From NCBI RefSeq assembly GCF_027409185.1, contig NC_084465.1, positions 33,459,864 to 33,523,863 on the forward strand: a stretch of 64,000 bases of DNA, in the 5' to 3' direction. Positions 54,584 through 64,000 of this stretch are shown in pieces. Source of the DNA: Cynocephalus volans. Taxonomy: Eukaryota > Chordata > Mammalia > Dermoptera > Cynocephalidae. Made by a program: the position numbers and the translations under genes. How positions within the stretch are numbered: the stretch's first letter is position 1; each line of letters opens with the position of its first letter. The notes under the pieces are model-generated. The model did not search any database. It had not been told where the DNA came from and saw only the letters and a list, made by a program, of their open reading frames with translations.

Positions 54584-54911
54584 GGTGATTTCCTCCATAA
54601 ATGTTTAATAGAATGCATTGGTGAAGCCATCTGGGAATGCAGGTATCTTTGTTGCAAGTTTGGTAACTAATATTCATATACTTTTTAAAATAGATAAAAC
54701 ATTTAATCTTTTAATTTTTCTTGTTTCCATTTTGATAAGTTGTATTTTTCAAGACATTTGTTCATTTCCTTTATGTTGTCAAATTTATTGATACAAAGTT
54801 ATTCATAACATCTACTTATTATCTTTTTAAACATGTCCTCTTTCTCCATGATATTGATAATTTGTGTCTTTTGTTGTTTGATTATTCTTGCTAGGAGATA
54901 ATCAATTTAAT

Positions 54912-54927
54912 TAAACTTTTCAACTTT
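54912..54927. repeat. target-site duplication of tRNA-Ile SINE (left)
   Basis: TAAACTTTTCAACTTT, identical to 55019-55034. Confidence 0.9.
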
Positions 54928-55018
54928 CCTTTTTTGTTGGCTGGTGCTGGGATCCGAATCCTTGAGCTTGGTGTTACCAACACTGCACTCTAACCAATTT
55001 AGCTCACCAGCCAGTCAA
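54928..55018 (-). mobile_element. tRNA-Ile-derived SINE
   Basis: On the minus strand it reads like tRNA-Ile: GAGCTAAATTGGTTAGAGTG (A box region), GTAACACCAAG (anticodon stem-loop and variable region) and GGATTCGGATCC (B box). A short T run on the plus strand is its A tail. The perfect 16-bp duplication (54912-54927, 55019-55034) proves retroposition. This matches what I remember of the colugo CYN SINE. Confidence 0.85.
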
Positions 55019-55034
55019 TAAACTTTTCAACTTT
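55019..55034. repeat. target-site duplication of tRNA-Ile SINE (right)
   Basis: Perfect 16-bp match to 54912-54927. Confidence 0.9.
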
Positions 55035-56705
55035 TAAAAAAATTAGTTGATTTTTCTCCATTGCTTGTCTAATCACTATTATATTGATTCTCTCTTTTTT
55101 TTTTTTTGTCATTTTCAATTACTTTGGGTTTAATTTGCTCTGCTTAAAAAATAACTTCTTAAAGTAGAAGCACAGATAATTGATTTTATACTTTTTCTCC
55201 TAAATAGCCATTGTAGATCAAAAATGCATTTAATGTCCCAATAAACCCATTGTAAAGTTGTAAAATCATAAGTAGAACCATTATAAGTTGGGGACAATCT
55301 TACAGATGTATATGAGAGGTGATAAGTGCTATGAGGAAAAAATAAAGCAAGGATGCAGGAGAGGCTTTCTGGATTGGAGATGGTGGTGGTTGTAATTTTA
55401 AGTAAATAGTTAGGAGAGGCCTCACTAAAGAGATGACATGAAAGATTCTCCACAGGAGGTTGTCAGAGAGTCTGAATGCCCTGTGAAAGGAATTCTCCTG
55501 AGCATTTCCCCTATGATTGAAGTTAGCAGCAAGTTGGGACCAAAATCCAGGCTTTAGGATCCTCTGTCCCATGCTTTTCTCCTTATGTGACCCTGTTATA
55601 AGGACTCATAAGGGATTCACTGAAGCACTATATCAAGCAAGTGATGTAGTTGTGAACTGTTGGCAAACATAAATGGCAAACAAATTAGCCTAACAAGTCT
55701 TTATTGATTACCTACTGTTCAGAGAAGATCACCACTCCCTGAGGGATCTCAGAGGAATACACACTGGATTTCCTGCCTCCAAGAAGCTGACAACATGGGG
55801 TGGGAGTGCGAGTAAAGCATAAATAATTAAAGGAGATGTTTTGAAGATACAATCTGAACAGTGTGGACACGAAAATATACCCAAGATGCTCTTAGGACAC
55901 AGCCTTTTGCCAAAATCCAAATGACATTTTTCACAGGCTTGCTGAGTAAAAGAGAATTCTGCTCACTCACTTTCTTTTCAGCCTTGTCTGCACACATAGA
56001 CTATCATACTGTCAACAGCTTAATCTAATAAGAAAGATGGCAATATATTGTCTTTTGTTAGCTGGCTGAAACCCAAGGACTGTGGCTGTTGAATACAGAA
56101 TGGCAGACAGATGGAAGTTTCATGCTGTCCTGTAATTGCAAAGTAGCCTTACATTGGAGAGTCCTTTACAGAACACCATCTATTACCTGTGGATAAGTTG
56201 GGATGGTACATTTAAAAATAATTTGAAATAGACCTACTGGTGAAATTTGTTACTAATTAGATCTAGCATGGGGATAACATATTAGACATAGTGATTTACC
56301 TAATTGGTAAAGCTGTCATTATATTCGAGAGAGGCAAGGCTGTCAGTAAATTTGGGAGAGCAAGTATTTGTTTTAGATGTCAGTTTTTACACTGCCTGTA
56401 AAATAGAGGCTAGAAACCAGGCATTATATTGCCTCCCTGTGCCGTGTACCATAGTACCAGAAGTAACAAACAGACAATTTGAAAGGTATAAAAAGGAGTT
56501 GCAGCTAAAAAAAGAAAAATTCAAAAAGTCTAAGATATATCTATCTTGCCAAAAACCAGGCTACTTGTTTGATCGAACAAGTTCATTAAGGAAATATTCA
56601 GCCAGACCAGTTATTTCTCCTTGTATTGTTATAAAAATTTATAATTAAGATGGCCTGGTATTTGTCTTTGTTGCTTTAAAAGGACTCAGTCTCAGTTTTT
56701 AAAAT
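55035..56705. other. unassigned intergenic sequence
   Basis: No gene. The open frame 56304-56648 (plus, 114 codons) has no recognised domain. It could be an old element relic. The segment 55690-55900 has the texture of an old mammalian repeat tail. Confidence 0.35.
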
Positions 56706-56714
56706 GTATTTTTA

Positions 56715-56797
56715 GGGGGAGAGCATGATGCTAATAACACCAAGGTGAAGGGGTTCAGATCCCCTTACTGGCCAGCTGCCAAAAAAAAAAAAAAAAA
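56715..56797 (+). mobile_element. tRNA-Ile-derived SINE, 5'-truncated
   Basis: It reads GAGCATGATGCTAATAACACC (anticodon region AAT), then GGGGTTCAGATCCCC (B box), then GGCCAGCTGCC and a poly(A) of 17. The A-box half is missing. GTATTTTTA flanks it (56706-56714 and 56798-56806). Confidence 0.85.
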
Positions 56798-56806
56798 GTA
56801 TTTTTA

Positions 56807-57655
56807 TTGCTTTAACTTCACTTTTTTTTTCTCAGTTTTAAAGCAAATATATATTTACAGCATTTCAAGTTTTTATTGCATATGTAAACATCTCTCTCAT
56901 CTTGTTTCCTGTTTAATAGGAATTATCAAAAGAAAAAGAGTGATGGCTATGCTCTATGTTACATAAAGCATTTGCTGGAAGGTGGCAAGGACCTAATACT
57001 TGGGATTTTAAGCTTAATTCCATGCCTAATTTTGTTTTTATATTTCAATTAACATAAAATGAACCCATGGGTCTTCCTACAGAAATATGTATATATTTGA
57101 TTTATATATATATAATTTTATATATGTATATGATTTTACATATACATAAAGGGTTCATAAAGTGAATCAGAATAGCAAAGTAATTATTCCATGAAGCTAA
57201 TTAATTTGAAGACTTGTGAAGCATTTATGAGGTTGTAAAAGAAGGTTGCTGGTACACTAAGCCACAGGAGAATTGTTATCACCAGCACAAGTGAAAAGTT
57301 GACATTGGCAAAGGGAGAGAGCTGCACATGTTTTTCATCACTAATTCTCTCTCAGAAAATGTTATTTTACCAGCATCACGACATGGTTTAGTTAAGAAAT
57401 AGATCATTGGAAATTGTCTTTACTTTTATCATTTATAACACACAATGGGGGAAATTGCTCAGATGGAGGAATGATGGAAATAGTCTTACTATATTGTGAG
57501 TCTCCCTCCCATACTCACACCCACTCACAGCAACACCTTGGTTAAGATTGTGAGTAGGTATATTGTTGGTGGGAAATAGATGAGAGTTAAAAGCTGGCAG
57601 GAGTTATGGAAAAGATTAGCAGCCTGGGATAGAAAAGAAAGAACGTGTAAACTCA
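56807..57655. other. AT-rich, no gene seen
   Basis: TA-rich low complexity at 57088-57140. No element recognised. Confidence 0.4.
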
Positions 57656-57925
57656 GTAATAATTGCCAATGTTTATTGAGCACTTATTACATTCAAGACA
57701 GTGTGCTAAATGTTTTACACGTATTAACACATTTTATCTTTATAACAACAATATACCATAGACACAGTACACAGATAATCTCCATTTTTCATACATCAAA
57801 AGACATACAGAGAGGTTAAGCACCTTGCCCACAGTCACACAGCAAGTAAGTGGCAGAGTCAGGATTAGAAGCCATGAAATCTGGTTCCGCAGTCCAAGCT
57901 CTTAAACACTACCCTATACTGCTAT
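57656..57925 (-). repeat. MIR SINE, well preserved
   Basis: Plus-strand text CCAATGTTTATTGAGCACTTATTA, AGAGAGGTTAAGCACCTTGCC, CAGTCACACAGCAAGTAAGTGGCAGAG and CTCTTAAACACTACCCTATACTGCT is a nearly full reverse-complement MIR, core included. Confidence 0.9.
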
Positions 57926-60111
57926 AAAGCAGCAAGGTACAGAGGTGGGTGAAAAGGTTGAGGCAGTGGATCTATCCTAGGAGGAAGGCAGTGGGAAATG
58001 GGTCAGAAAGGAACCCAGCAAAGGTGTGATACACGCCTATTTCTCAGGGGTGTCAAATACAAGATTCTTACTTGGGAGACAAATTGCACCAGAGAGTCCC
58101 CCAGATCACTTCTGAGTCCAAGACCCTGTACCCCTATAATGGGCCTGGAAGATAGAAGAATGCAATATAAAGAGAACAAGGGCTGGTGAAGTGGCTGGGG
58201 AACATGTATTGGAGGTGTCAGGCAGAGATTTTGGTCAGAAACGTGCACATCACAGAGTTTAGATTCATGGAAGGCATATTCTCTACCTGAGAATGCATTT
58301 TCTCTACCCCTGGCAAGGGGTTAAGAGCTGCTGCTGAAACTGCCAACTTCCAAGAGAGCTCAGTGCTCTGTGTTCCTGTTGCTTTGCATAACTCCAATGG
58401 ATATCAACTTTCTCGTTGATTTCAACAGTGATTGGTGTCTCTGAAACCTCTATCTGCTGGTTTTGGCTCTACCTCTCAGGATCATTCAAAACAAGTCAAA
58501 TCCATTTTCTCCTTTCTGTTCTGTTTATTCCGGTGAATTCTTCCCAGTTTCTTTAGTTTTCTTCCCCATGTGAAATGATGTAATGTCTTTTATCATCCCG
58601 GTAATTTTCTCTCGAGCAGTCTTTACTTTGGCAGGAGTTCTTGGGAATGTGGTACCAGAACTGAACTTGACACATTAGATGTGGTTTGACCAGGATGAAT
58701 TACAGTGACACAATCACCTCTCTCCATTTAGACTTTATGAATGAAGACTGAGATCTCATTAGCTCCTGGACTGCCTCTTTACACAACGGATTCGTAGTGA
58801 GTTTGTGGTCAATGAAAACCCACCAGTCATTTTTAATTTATATATTTCCCATTCTATACTTAAACTTATTTTTAACTAAGGACATGCACATGACATCACA
58901 TTTTTGTGTGATATATTTCATCATTTATGATTTAGCCCATTGTTTGGTCTGTTTTGGATATTGATTGTATTACGTACAAATAATCATCCCTCCAAGTTCT
59001 GTTTTATTCAATGTCTGCTCTACTTGACATCAATGTCCTCATCTAAATTATTAAAGCCAATGGTGAGAAGGCAGGACAGAGCCTTGTGGTATGATCCCAG
59101 GGGCCTTTCATCACAAGTAGTTTTCCTTCTCTCATCTGAAAGATGAAGCTCTCTACAAGTCAGGATAAACAGTTGTCCTGAATTTTAGCTAAAAAGAATC
59201 CTGGCAGGTGTCTGCAAAAGCCCACCTACGGCTTCTCCACCTCATCTTTTCTCCTGTGGAAGGTCCAACTCCAGGATGAGTCACCGAGCTATATGTGGGT
59301 TTGTGGGTTCTGGATGAGGTCTGATTAGCAGTTTGTCCCTTTGGAACTCTAGATTAATAATACCAACCTGCCAGACTGGTGGAACCTTGGGCCTTCACTT
59401 TTCTTGCCTCTTTGTGAGATCTCTAAGCGGGGCTTGGAGGGCAGCCCCACAGGTTAATCTTTTAGGCACATTCCCCCTTTGCTGTCCCAGGGCCCCCAGA
59501 ACTTTAATGCTTCTCAGGATGCTTGGTTACTGGAAAGCTTTTCTTAGCCTCATGGGCCCTTGGGCATTGACACTCTTGATGTAATCACCAGGAATTTCTC
59601 TGCCATCTTTGCCTGTGGTTGTCTGCTTCTCACGTTCCTCTTGGGGGTCCATTAGGTCCATTAGGTCCATTTGGTCCTCAGCAATAGTGACAGAGTACTT
59701 GACTACTTGACACTTTGCCATCCAGGTTTTTCTTTCCCTGGCAGCCTGGCTGAGGGGTTGGGGGAAGAAGAAACTTTGTTGGGCCTTAGTGGTTCCCAGC
59801 GCAGCCCCACACTGCCCCCTCCAGACATCCTTCCAGAGTTTGCACTCCCTGTGGAATTTTTTTTCCCTCTCTCAGGAGTTTCCCACATTCATTAATGCAA
59901 TCTGCATTAAATTAATGCATTAAACTTGCCTGAAATATATCACACTTGTCTGTTGTTGTCTGAATTCCAGTGTTCAATAAGGGTCAAGCTCTTTCCCACA
60001 AGAATCTTTTACTCCAAGAAAATCAAGAGACATATAAAGACTTCTTTTCAGAACCCCAACCATTCTGAGACAGTTATGGAGGTTTTTATCTTTTCATAAT
60101 CTATAGAGAAC
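57926..60111. other. unassigned intergenic sequence
   Basis: No gene. 58600-59200 has the texture of an old LINE (L3/CR1-like) but no diagnostic motif. A small minus-strand open frame at 59527-59721 contains a 9-base tandem repeat (59650-59676, MDL units) and no known domain. Confidence 0.3.
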
Positions 60112-60458
60112 CTCTAGATGGGCACTGTCCAATAGAAATATAATATGAGCCACAAATGGAAGCCATGATCATTTTAAATTTGGTAGTATGCCGGACATTT
60201 TAAAAAGTAAAAATAAACAGATGACGTTATTTCAATAATATTTTTTATCTGTCCCAAATACACACAGTGTTATTATTTCAACATGTAATCAATGTAAAAT
60301 TATTGAGATGATTTGCATACTTTTTCTCACATTAAGTCTACAAAATTCAGTGTGTATTTTACACTTACCACATATCTCAATTCAGACCAGTCACATTTCA
60401 AGTGCTCAGTAGCTCCAGGTGGCTAAGAGCTACCATACTGGATGGCACAGCTCTATAT
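60112..60458. mobile_element. hAT-like non-autonomous DNA transposon
   Basis: The element (60120-60450) has ends GGCACTGTCCAATAG and CTGGATGGCACAG, reverse-complementary in part. It is flanked by an 8-bp duplication with one mismatch (CTCTAGAT at 60112-60119, CTCTATAT at 60451-60458), as hAT elements make. The family (MER-type) is not certain. Confidence 0.6.
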
Positions 60459-60545
60459 CGGAAAATCAGATTTTTATTATATCTATACCCTACTTATCCA
60501 ATTTTCAACTTTGATTGGTGAGGAATTCTGTAGACTTCTCCCAAA

Positions 60546-60989
60546 GCTATTGCTATGGGTTGAATGTTTCCCCAAAAGTTCATGTATTGGAAACTTGACC
60601 CCCGGAGTAGTCGTGTTAAGAGGGTGGGAAATCTGATTATGGTATTTAAAAGGCAGGGTTTCTAGGAGGTGACGGGATCATGAGGGCCCTGCCCTTATGA
60701 ATGGATTAATTTATTAATGGATTAATGATTTAATGGGCTATCAGAGAGTGGTTCTGACAGCTTTATAAAGAGAGCAAGTGAGCAGGTTATCCCTCTTGCT
60801 TATGCCATGATTGCCATGTGATACTCTGGTCACCATGGGACCCTGTAGAGAGTTCCCAATCAGAAGACGTGCCCTTTGCACCTTTGGACTTCTCAGCCTC
60901 CAAACTGTAAGAAATAAATTTTATTTATTTACTAATTTTCCAGTTTCAGGTATTCTGTTATAAGCAACAGAAAAGAGTAATACAGCTAT
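60546..60989 (+). mobile_element. solo LTR, MaLR-like, with 5-bp duplication
   Basis: The LTR body (60551-60984, 434 bp) starts TGCTATGGGTTGAATG and ends AGAGTAATACA. GCTAT flanks it on both sides (60546-60550, 60985-60989), a clean retroviral-type 5-bp duplication. An AATAAA near 60912 is its poly(A) signal. MaLR class from memory. Confidence 0.75.
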
Positions 60990-61178
60990 GTACATTTTTT
61001 ATCCTTTATCCTAATCCATATGTTATCTCCTAGAATTCCACCTTTAAGCTCAGAGTTTTCATACAATCGTGTCTTTTTTTAATTTCCTTCACATGTTGCC
61101 TTTTTCCATGTGTAAATAAAAAAAAGGGGGTGGGAGGGTAGACTATTGCTGTCTGCAAGCAATAAGTTCATCCCAACA

Positions 61179-61641
61179 AGTATTAGTGTGTTACGGCTGC
61201 TGTAACATATACCACAAACTGAGTGGCTTAAACAATAGAAACTTATTGTCTCAATGTTCTGGAGGCTAGATGTCTAAGAGGAAGGTGTTGGCATGGTTGT
61301 TTCTTTCTAAGGCCTATGAGGAAGAATCTGTTTCATGCCTCTTCTCTGGCGTCTGATGGTTTGTTGGCAATCTTTGTTGTTCCTTGGCTTGTAGAAGCAT
61401 CACCCAATCTCTGCCTTCATCTTCGCATGGTGTTTCCCTAGTGTGCATCTGTTTCCTAATTTCCCCTTTTTAAAAGGACGTTAGTCATATGGAATTAAGG
61501 GTCCACCTTACTCCGGTGTAAGTTCATCTTAACTAACTACATCTGAAATGATCCTATTTCCAAATAAGGTCACATTCTGAGGTACCGGGGGTTAGGGCTA
61601 AAACATATGAGCCTTGGGAGGATACATTTCAACACATAACA
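61179..61641 (-). mobile_element. solo LTR, MaLR-like
   Basis: Reverse complement of an LTR of the same kind as 26215-26639: GTATTAGTGTGTTACGGCTGCTGTAACA to CAACACATAACA, including TTCTGGAGGCTAGA. Ends approximate; no duplication found. Confidence 0.6.
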
Positions 61642-62499
61642 TGACCCCTTTTAGCTTCTGGGAATAGTTCTGGAGGAGGGTCTGTAGCTATCAAGCCTCT
61701 CTGGGATTGCTTCAGCTGAAGAAAATTGCCTTGCCTAATATCTGGGCTCCTTCCAGGACAACCTGCCTCAATGACTAACCAACCAGGGGCTATAATTTCT
61801 CAGTTCCTTTGTCTCAACATGGACAACTCAGAAGGGCCATCCCAGCTCCACAGCTCCCTGTGGGGTCAGATGAGTTTCATTTGGATTGCACCACAGCCCC
61901 ACTTCTTCCTTTGCCTGATCTTGTTTCTATCCCCTCTTTTCACTGGTGTCTATACTGAGAGCACTCCCTAGTAAACCTCCTGCAAGCTAATTGTCATCTC
62001 ACCTTTCAATCTGTAACACAAGGTAGCATACGTGTCACAAACTTCTAAAATTCCAAAGTATCTTGCTCATGAGTCATTATCTGAACATAGCTACAAAGCT
62101 AGCCTGGGCCACAGGTAATTTTTTCAATCACTTTTTCTGGAATTTTCTACTGCGAATTGCTATGTTAGCCTTTTATCATGCTTTCTGGGTCATTCCTAAT
62201 CCACTTCATACTATTGAGTTTTATCATAAATGTGTGGATAGTTGGTTAAAAATGCTGTATGGGAAGAAGAAAGATAGACTTCTGGAGAGCACGGTGAAAA
62301 GGAATGAAAATACCAGTTCATTAAAAATTGACCAGCTGCTTCACTTAAAAAAATGCCACTGGTGAAATTAAATCATTTTTTTCCTTAAATTTTTATACAA
62401 ATTACATTTTAGGCTGATTTCCAACTCAGATGAAAAACTAAGATTCACACCTCAGAAAACATGGGAGGATGCATGATTTATTACAAAGAGACTTTTGAG
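61642..62499. other. unassigned intergenic sequence
   Basis: No gene or element seen. The open frame at 62063-62365 has no recognised domain. Confidence 0.35.
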
Positions 62500-62700
62500 G
62501 GGTCAGACTCAGGTTCAGAAGCCAGTGCTGCCATTTTCCAGTAGTGAGACCTTGGGCAGTTTACTCAACTTCTCTTACCTTTCATTTCTGTATCAGAGAA
62601 TTGTAGGACTATTGTGCTAATTGAAGAAAGTGTATATAAGGCAACTAGCAGAGTCTTGGTTCATGGTAAACCTTCAATAAACTGTGTTTATATAATTACA
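62500..62700 (+). repeat. MIR SINE
   Basis: It reads GGTTCAGAAGCCAGTGCTGCCA, GTGAGACCTTGGGCAGTTTACTCAACTTCTC and CCTTCAATAAACTGTG in plus orientation. Confidence 0.8.
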
Positions 62701-64000
62701 ATAATATAATAAACAATAGCAACTTTATCAGGAAATAGAATGGAAAATTATTTCAAGTGGCTCCTGTGCATATTTAATATGTATTCTAAAGTATGAATGT
62801 TAACGATGTATAGATTATTCTAGGAGCATAAGATGTTGTAACTCATACCTTTAGGATCCTTCTGCTGAAACTGTATCTGTGCCAGCAGTGCCAGGATTTT
62901 GCTGAAGAATGGAAGTTTTTTGTTTTTTTGTTTTCGTGGTATTTCAAATAGCATCTTCACATCCAATTTCCTGAATATTTATTTCAAAAGTTTGCAGTGA
63001 AAGAAGTAAACTATCACTTGCAAAGAATGTATTATACAAAGCATATTTCTAAGAGACGTGAATTTATTAAAGATTCTGTTAGTACTCAGTTTGCTTGCAA
63101 AAAACATTATTTCATTTAAGTAGCTGTTTCAAGAATGGAAACTTCTCCATTAAGTGCTAAAGATTGAATATGGTACCAGATTATTGAAAAGGGTTTTAAA
63201 AAGAACACCTAAAAGCACCAATGACACAGCTTATTCTGTGTGTTCAGAATTAGAATAAAGCTTTTGACAATATTGTCAATGTGCTGACATGATTATTAGA
63301 GGTCCTTAACCTTATCATGGAACAGTCGAACAATACTTGTTTGAGCATCCCAGAATCGTGTAGGAAAGATTGTTGGGTTTCAAGGTTCTCAGGTGCTTTT
63401 TTCTTTTTTTAAACTAAAAGTGTTGTTGGCAAAGACAAAGAGTAGAGTGACAAAAGCTGATGGTACCTGCAGAGATAAGTTCTCATGTTATTGTTAATAG
63501 TGATAAGAGTCTCTAGCCATTGGTAATTTTTTCATACACTTATTTTCAAGCAAAGTACTTGCATAATGTTGCTTTTCTTCCCCTTGGAATTCACTTAGCC
63601 TTTGAGAGGTTGTAAAATAACTTGTTATACAAGCAATGGATATTTCAATAGTGTTTCACATCACCTTAAGTGAGGTACACGGGTTTTATCAAAAGTATTG
63701 TTATTGCTGTACCCAATGTGTTTTCACATCCCTGCATGAGACTGAGACTCACAGCCATTGCATCTCTGAAACAGGAACATCTCAATCCACCTCCCCATTT
63801 TACCTTATTTTTTTATTCATTTAAAAATATTTAGAAGTGTATAAAGAAAATAAAATGGTATAGTTGTACTATCCAGTTGAAATTTCTAATTAGAAATAAA
63901 GCACTACATTTACATGGTTAGAAAGTTACAACAGAGCTCTAGATGTGCTAGTATTGGTAATGTTTATATTTTTAAGCTGAGTGAATCAGGGATTCATTTT
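62701..64000. other. AT-rich intergenic, no gene seen
   Basis: No recognisable gene, RNA or repeat in this right edge. Confidence 0.4.

Overview
The window is nuclear DNA of a placental mammal. It has an intron-bearing vertebrate gene with CpG islands, AATAAA polyadenylation signals, MIR SINEs, MaLR-type LTRs, ERV-L relics and both old and young L1 copies. There are no operons, ribosome binding sites or CRISPR arrays. The species clue is two short SINEs derived from tRNA-Ile (54928-55018 and 56715-56797), each with its own target-site duplication. From memory, tRNA-Ile-derived SINEs (CYN family) are typical of colugos (Dermoptera). I saw no Alu, B1 or B2 element. A colugo is therefore the best guess, as inference.

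The left edge holds the last intron and terminal coding exon of CADPS2 (3260-3427, + strand) with its 3'UTR and several poly(A) signals. Next comes a roughly 14 kb gene-free interval (4.2-18.4 kb) with several CpG islands. The complete FEZF1 coding region follows (18653-21009, + strand, four coding exons, six C2H2 zinc fingers, N-terminal Eh1 repressor motif), with a 3'UTR ending near 21.6 kb. An orphan CpG island lies just downstream (22.4-23.06 kb). CADPS2 followed by FEZF1 in the same orientation mirrors the paralogous CADPS-FEZF2 pair, so the window looks like one half of an old paralogon.

From 23 to 64 kb I found no cellular gene. This part is mostly transposable-element sediment. It contains a full-length L1 on the minus strand (27412-34180) with both ORFs open and a 17-bp target-site duplication. 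It also holds a young 5'-truncated L1 of the same family with signs of a 3' transduction (42345-42746), three decayed older L1 pieces, four MaLR-like solo LTRs, ERV-L-like pol remnants on both strands, a mariner-like MITE, a hAT-like element and several MIRs.

The most unusual observations are these. FEZF1 has a frameshift in its last exon that replaces the expected C-terminal tail. The first FEZF1 coding intron uses a GC donor. The L1 pair includes one copy that looks intact and one with a probable transduction. There are two perfect fold-back hairpins, a 44-bp tandem repeat carrying a perfect CRE in a CpG island, and an unassigned ~165-bp sequence present twice, 2.3 kb apart. I did not find a wholly new biological system.
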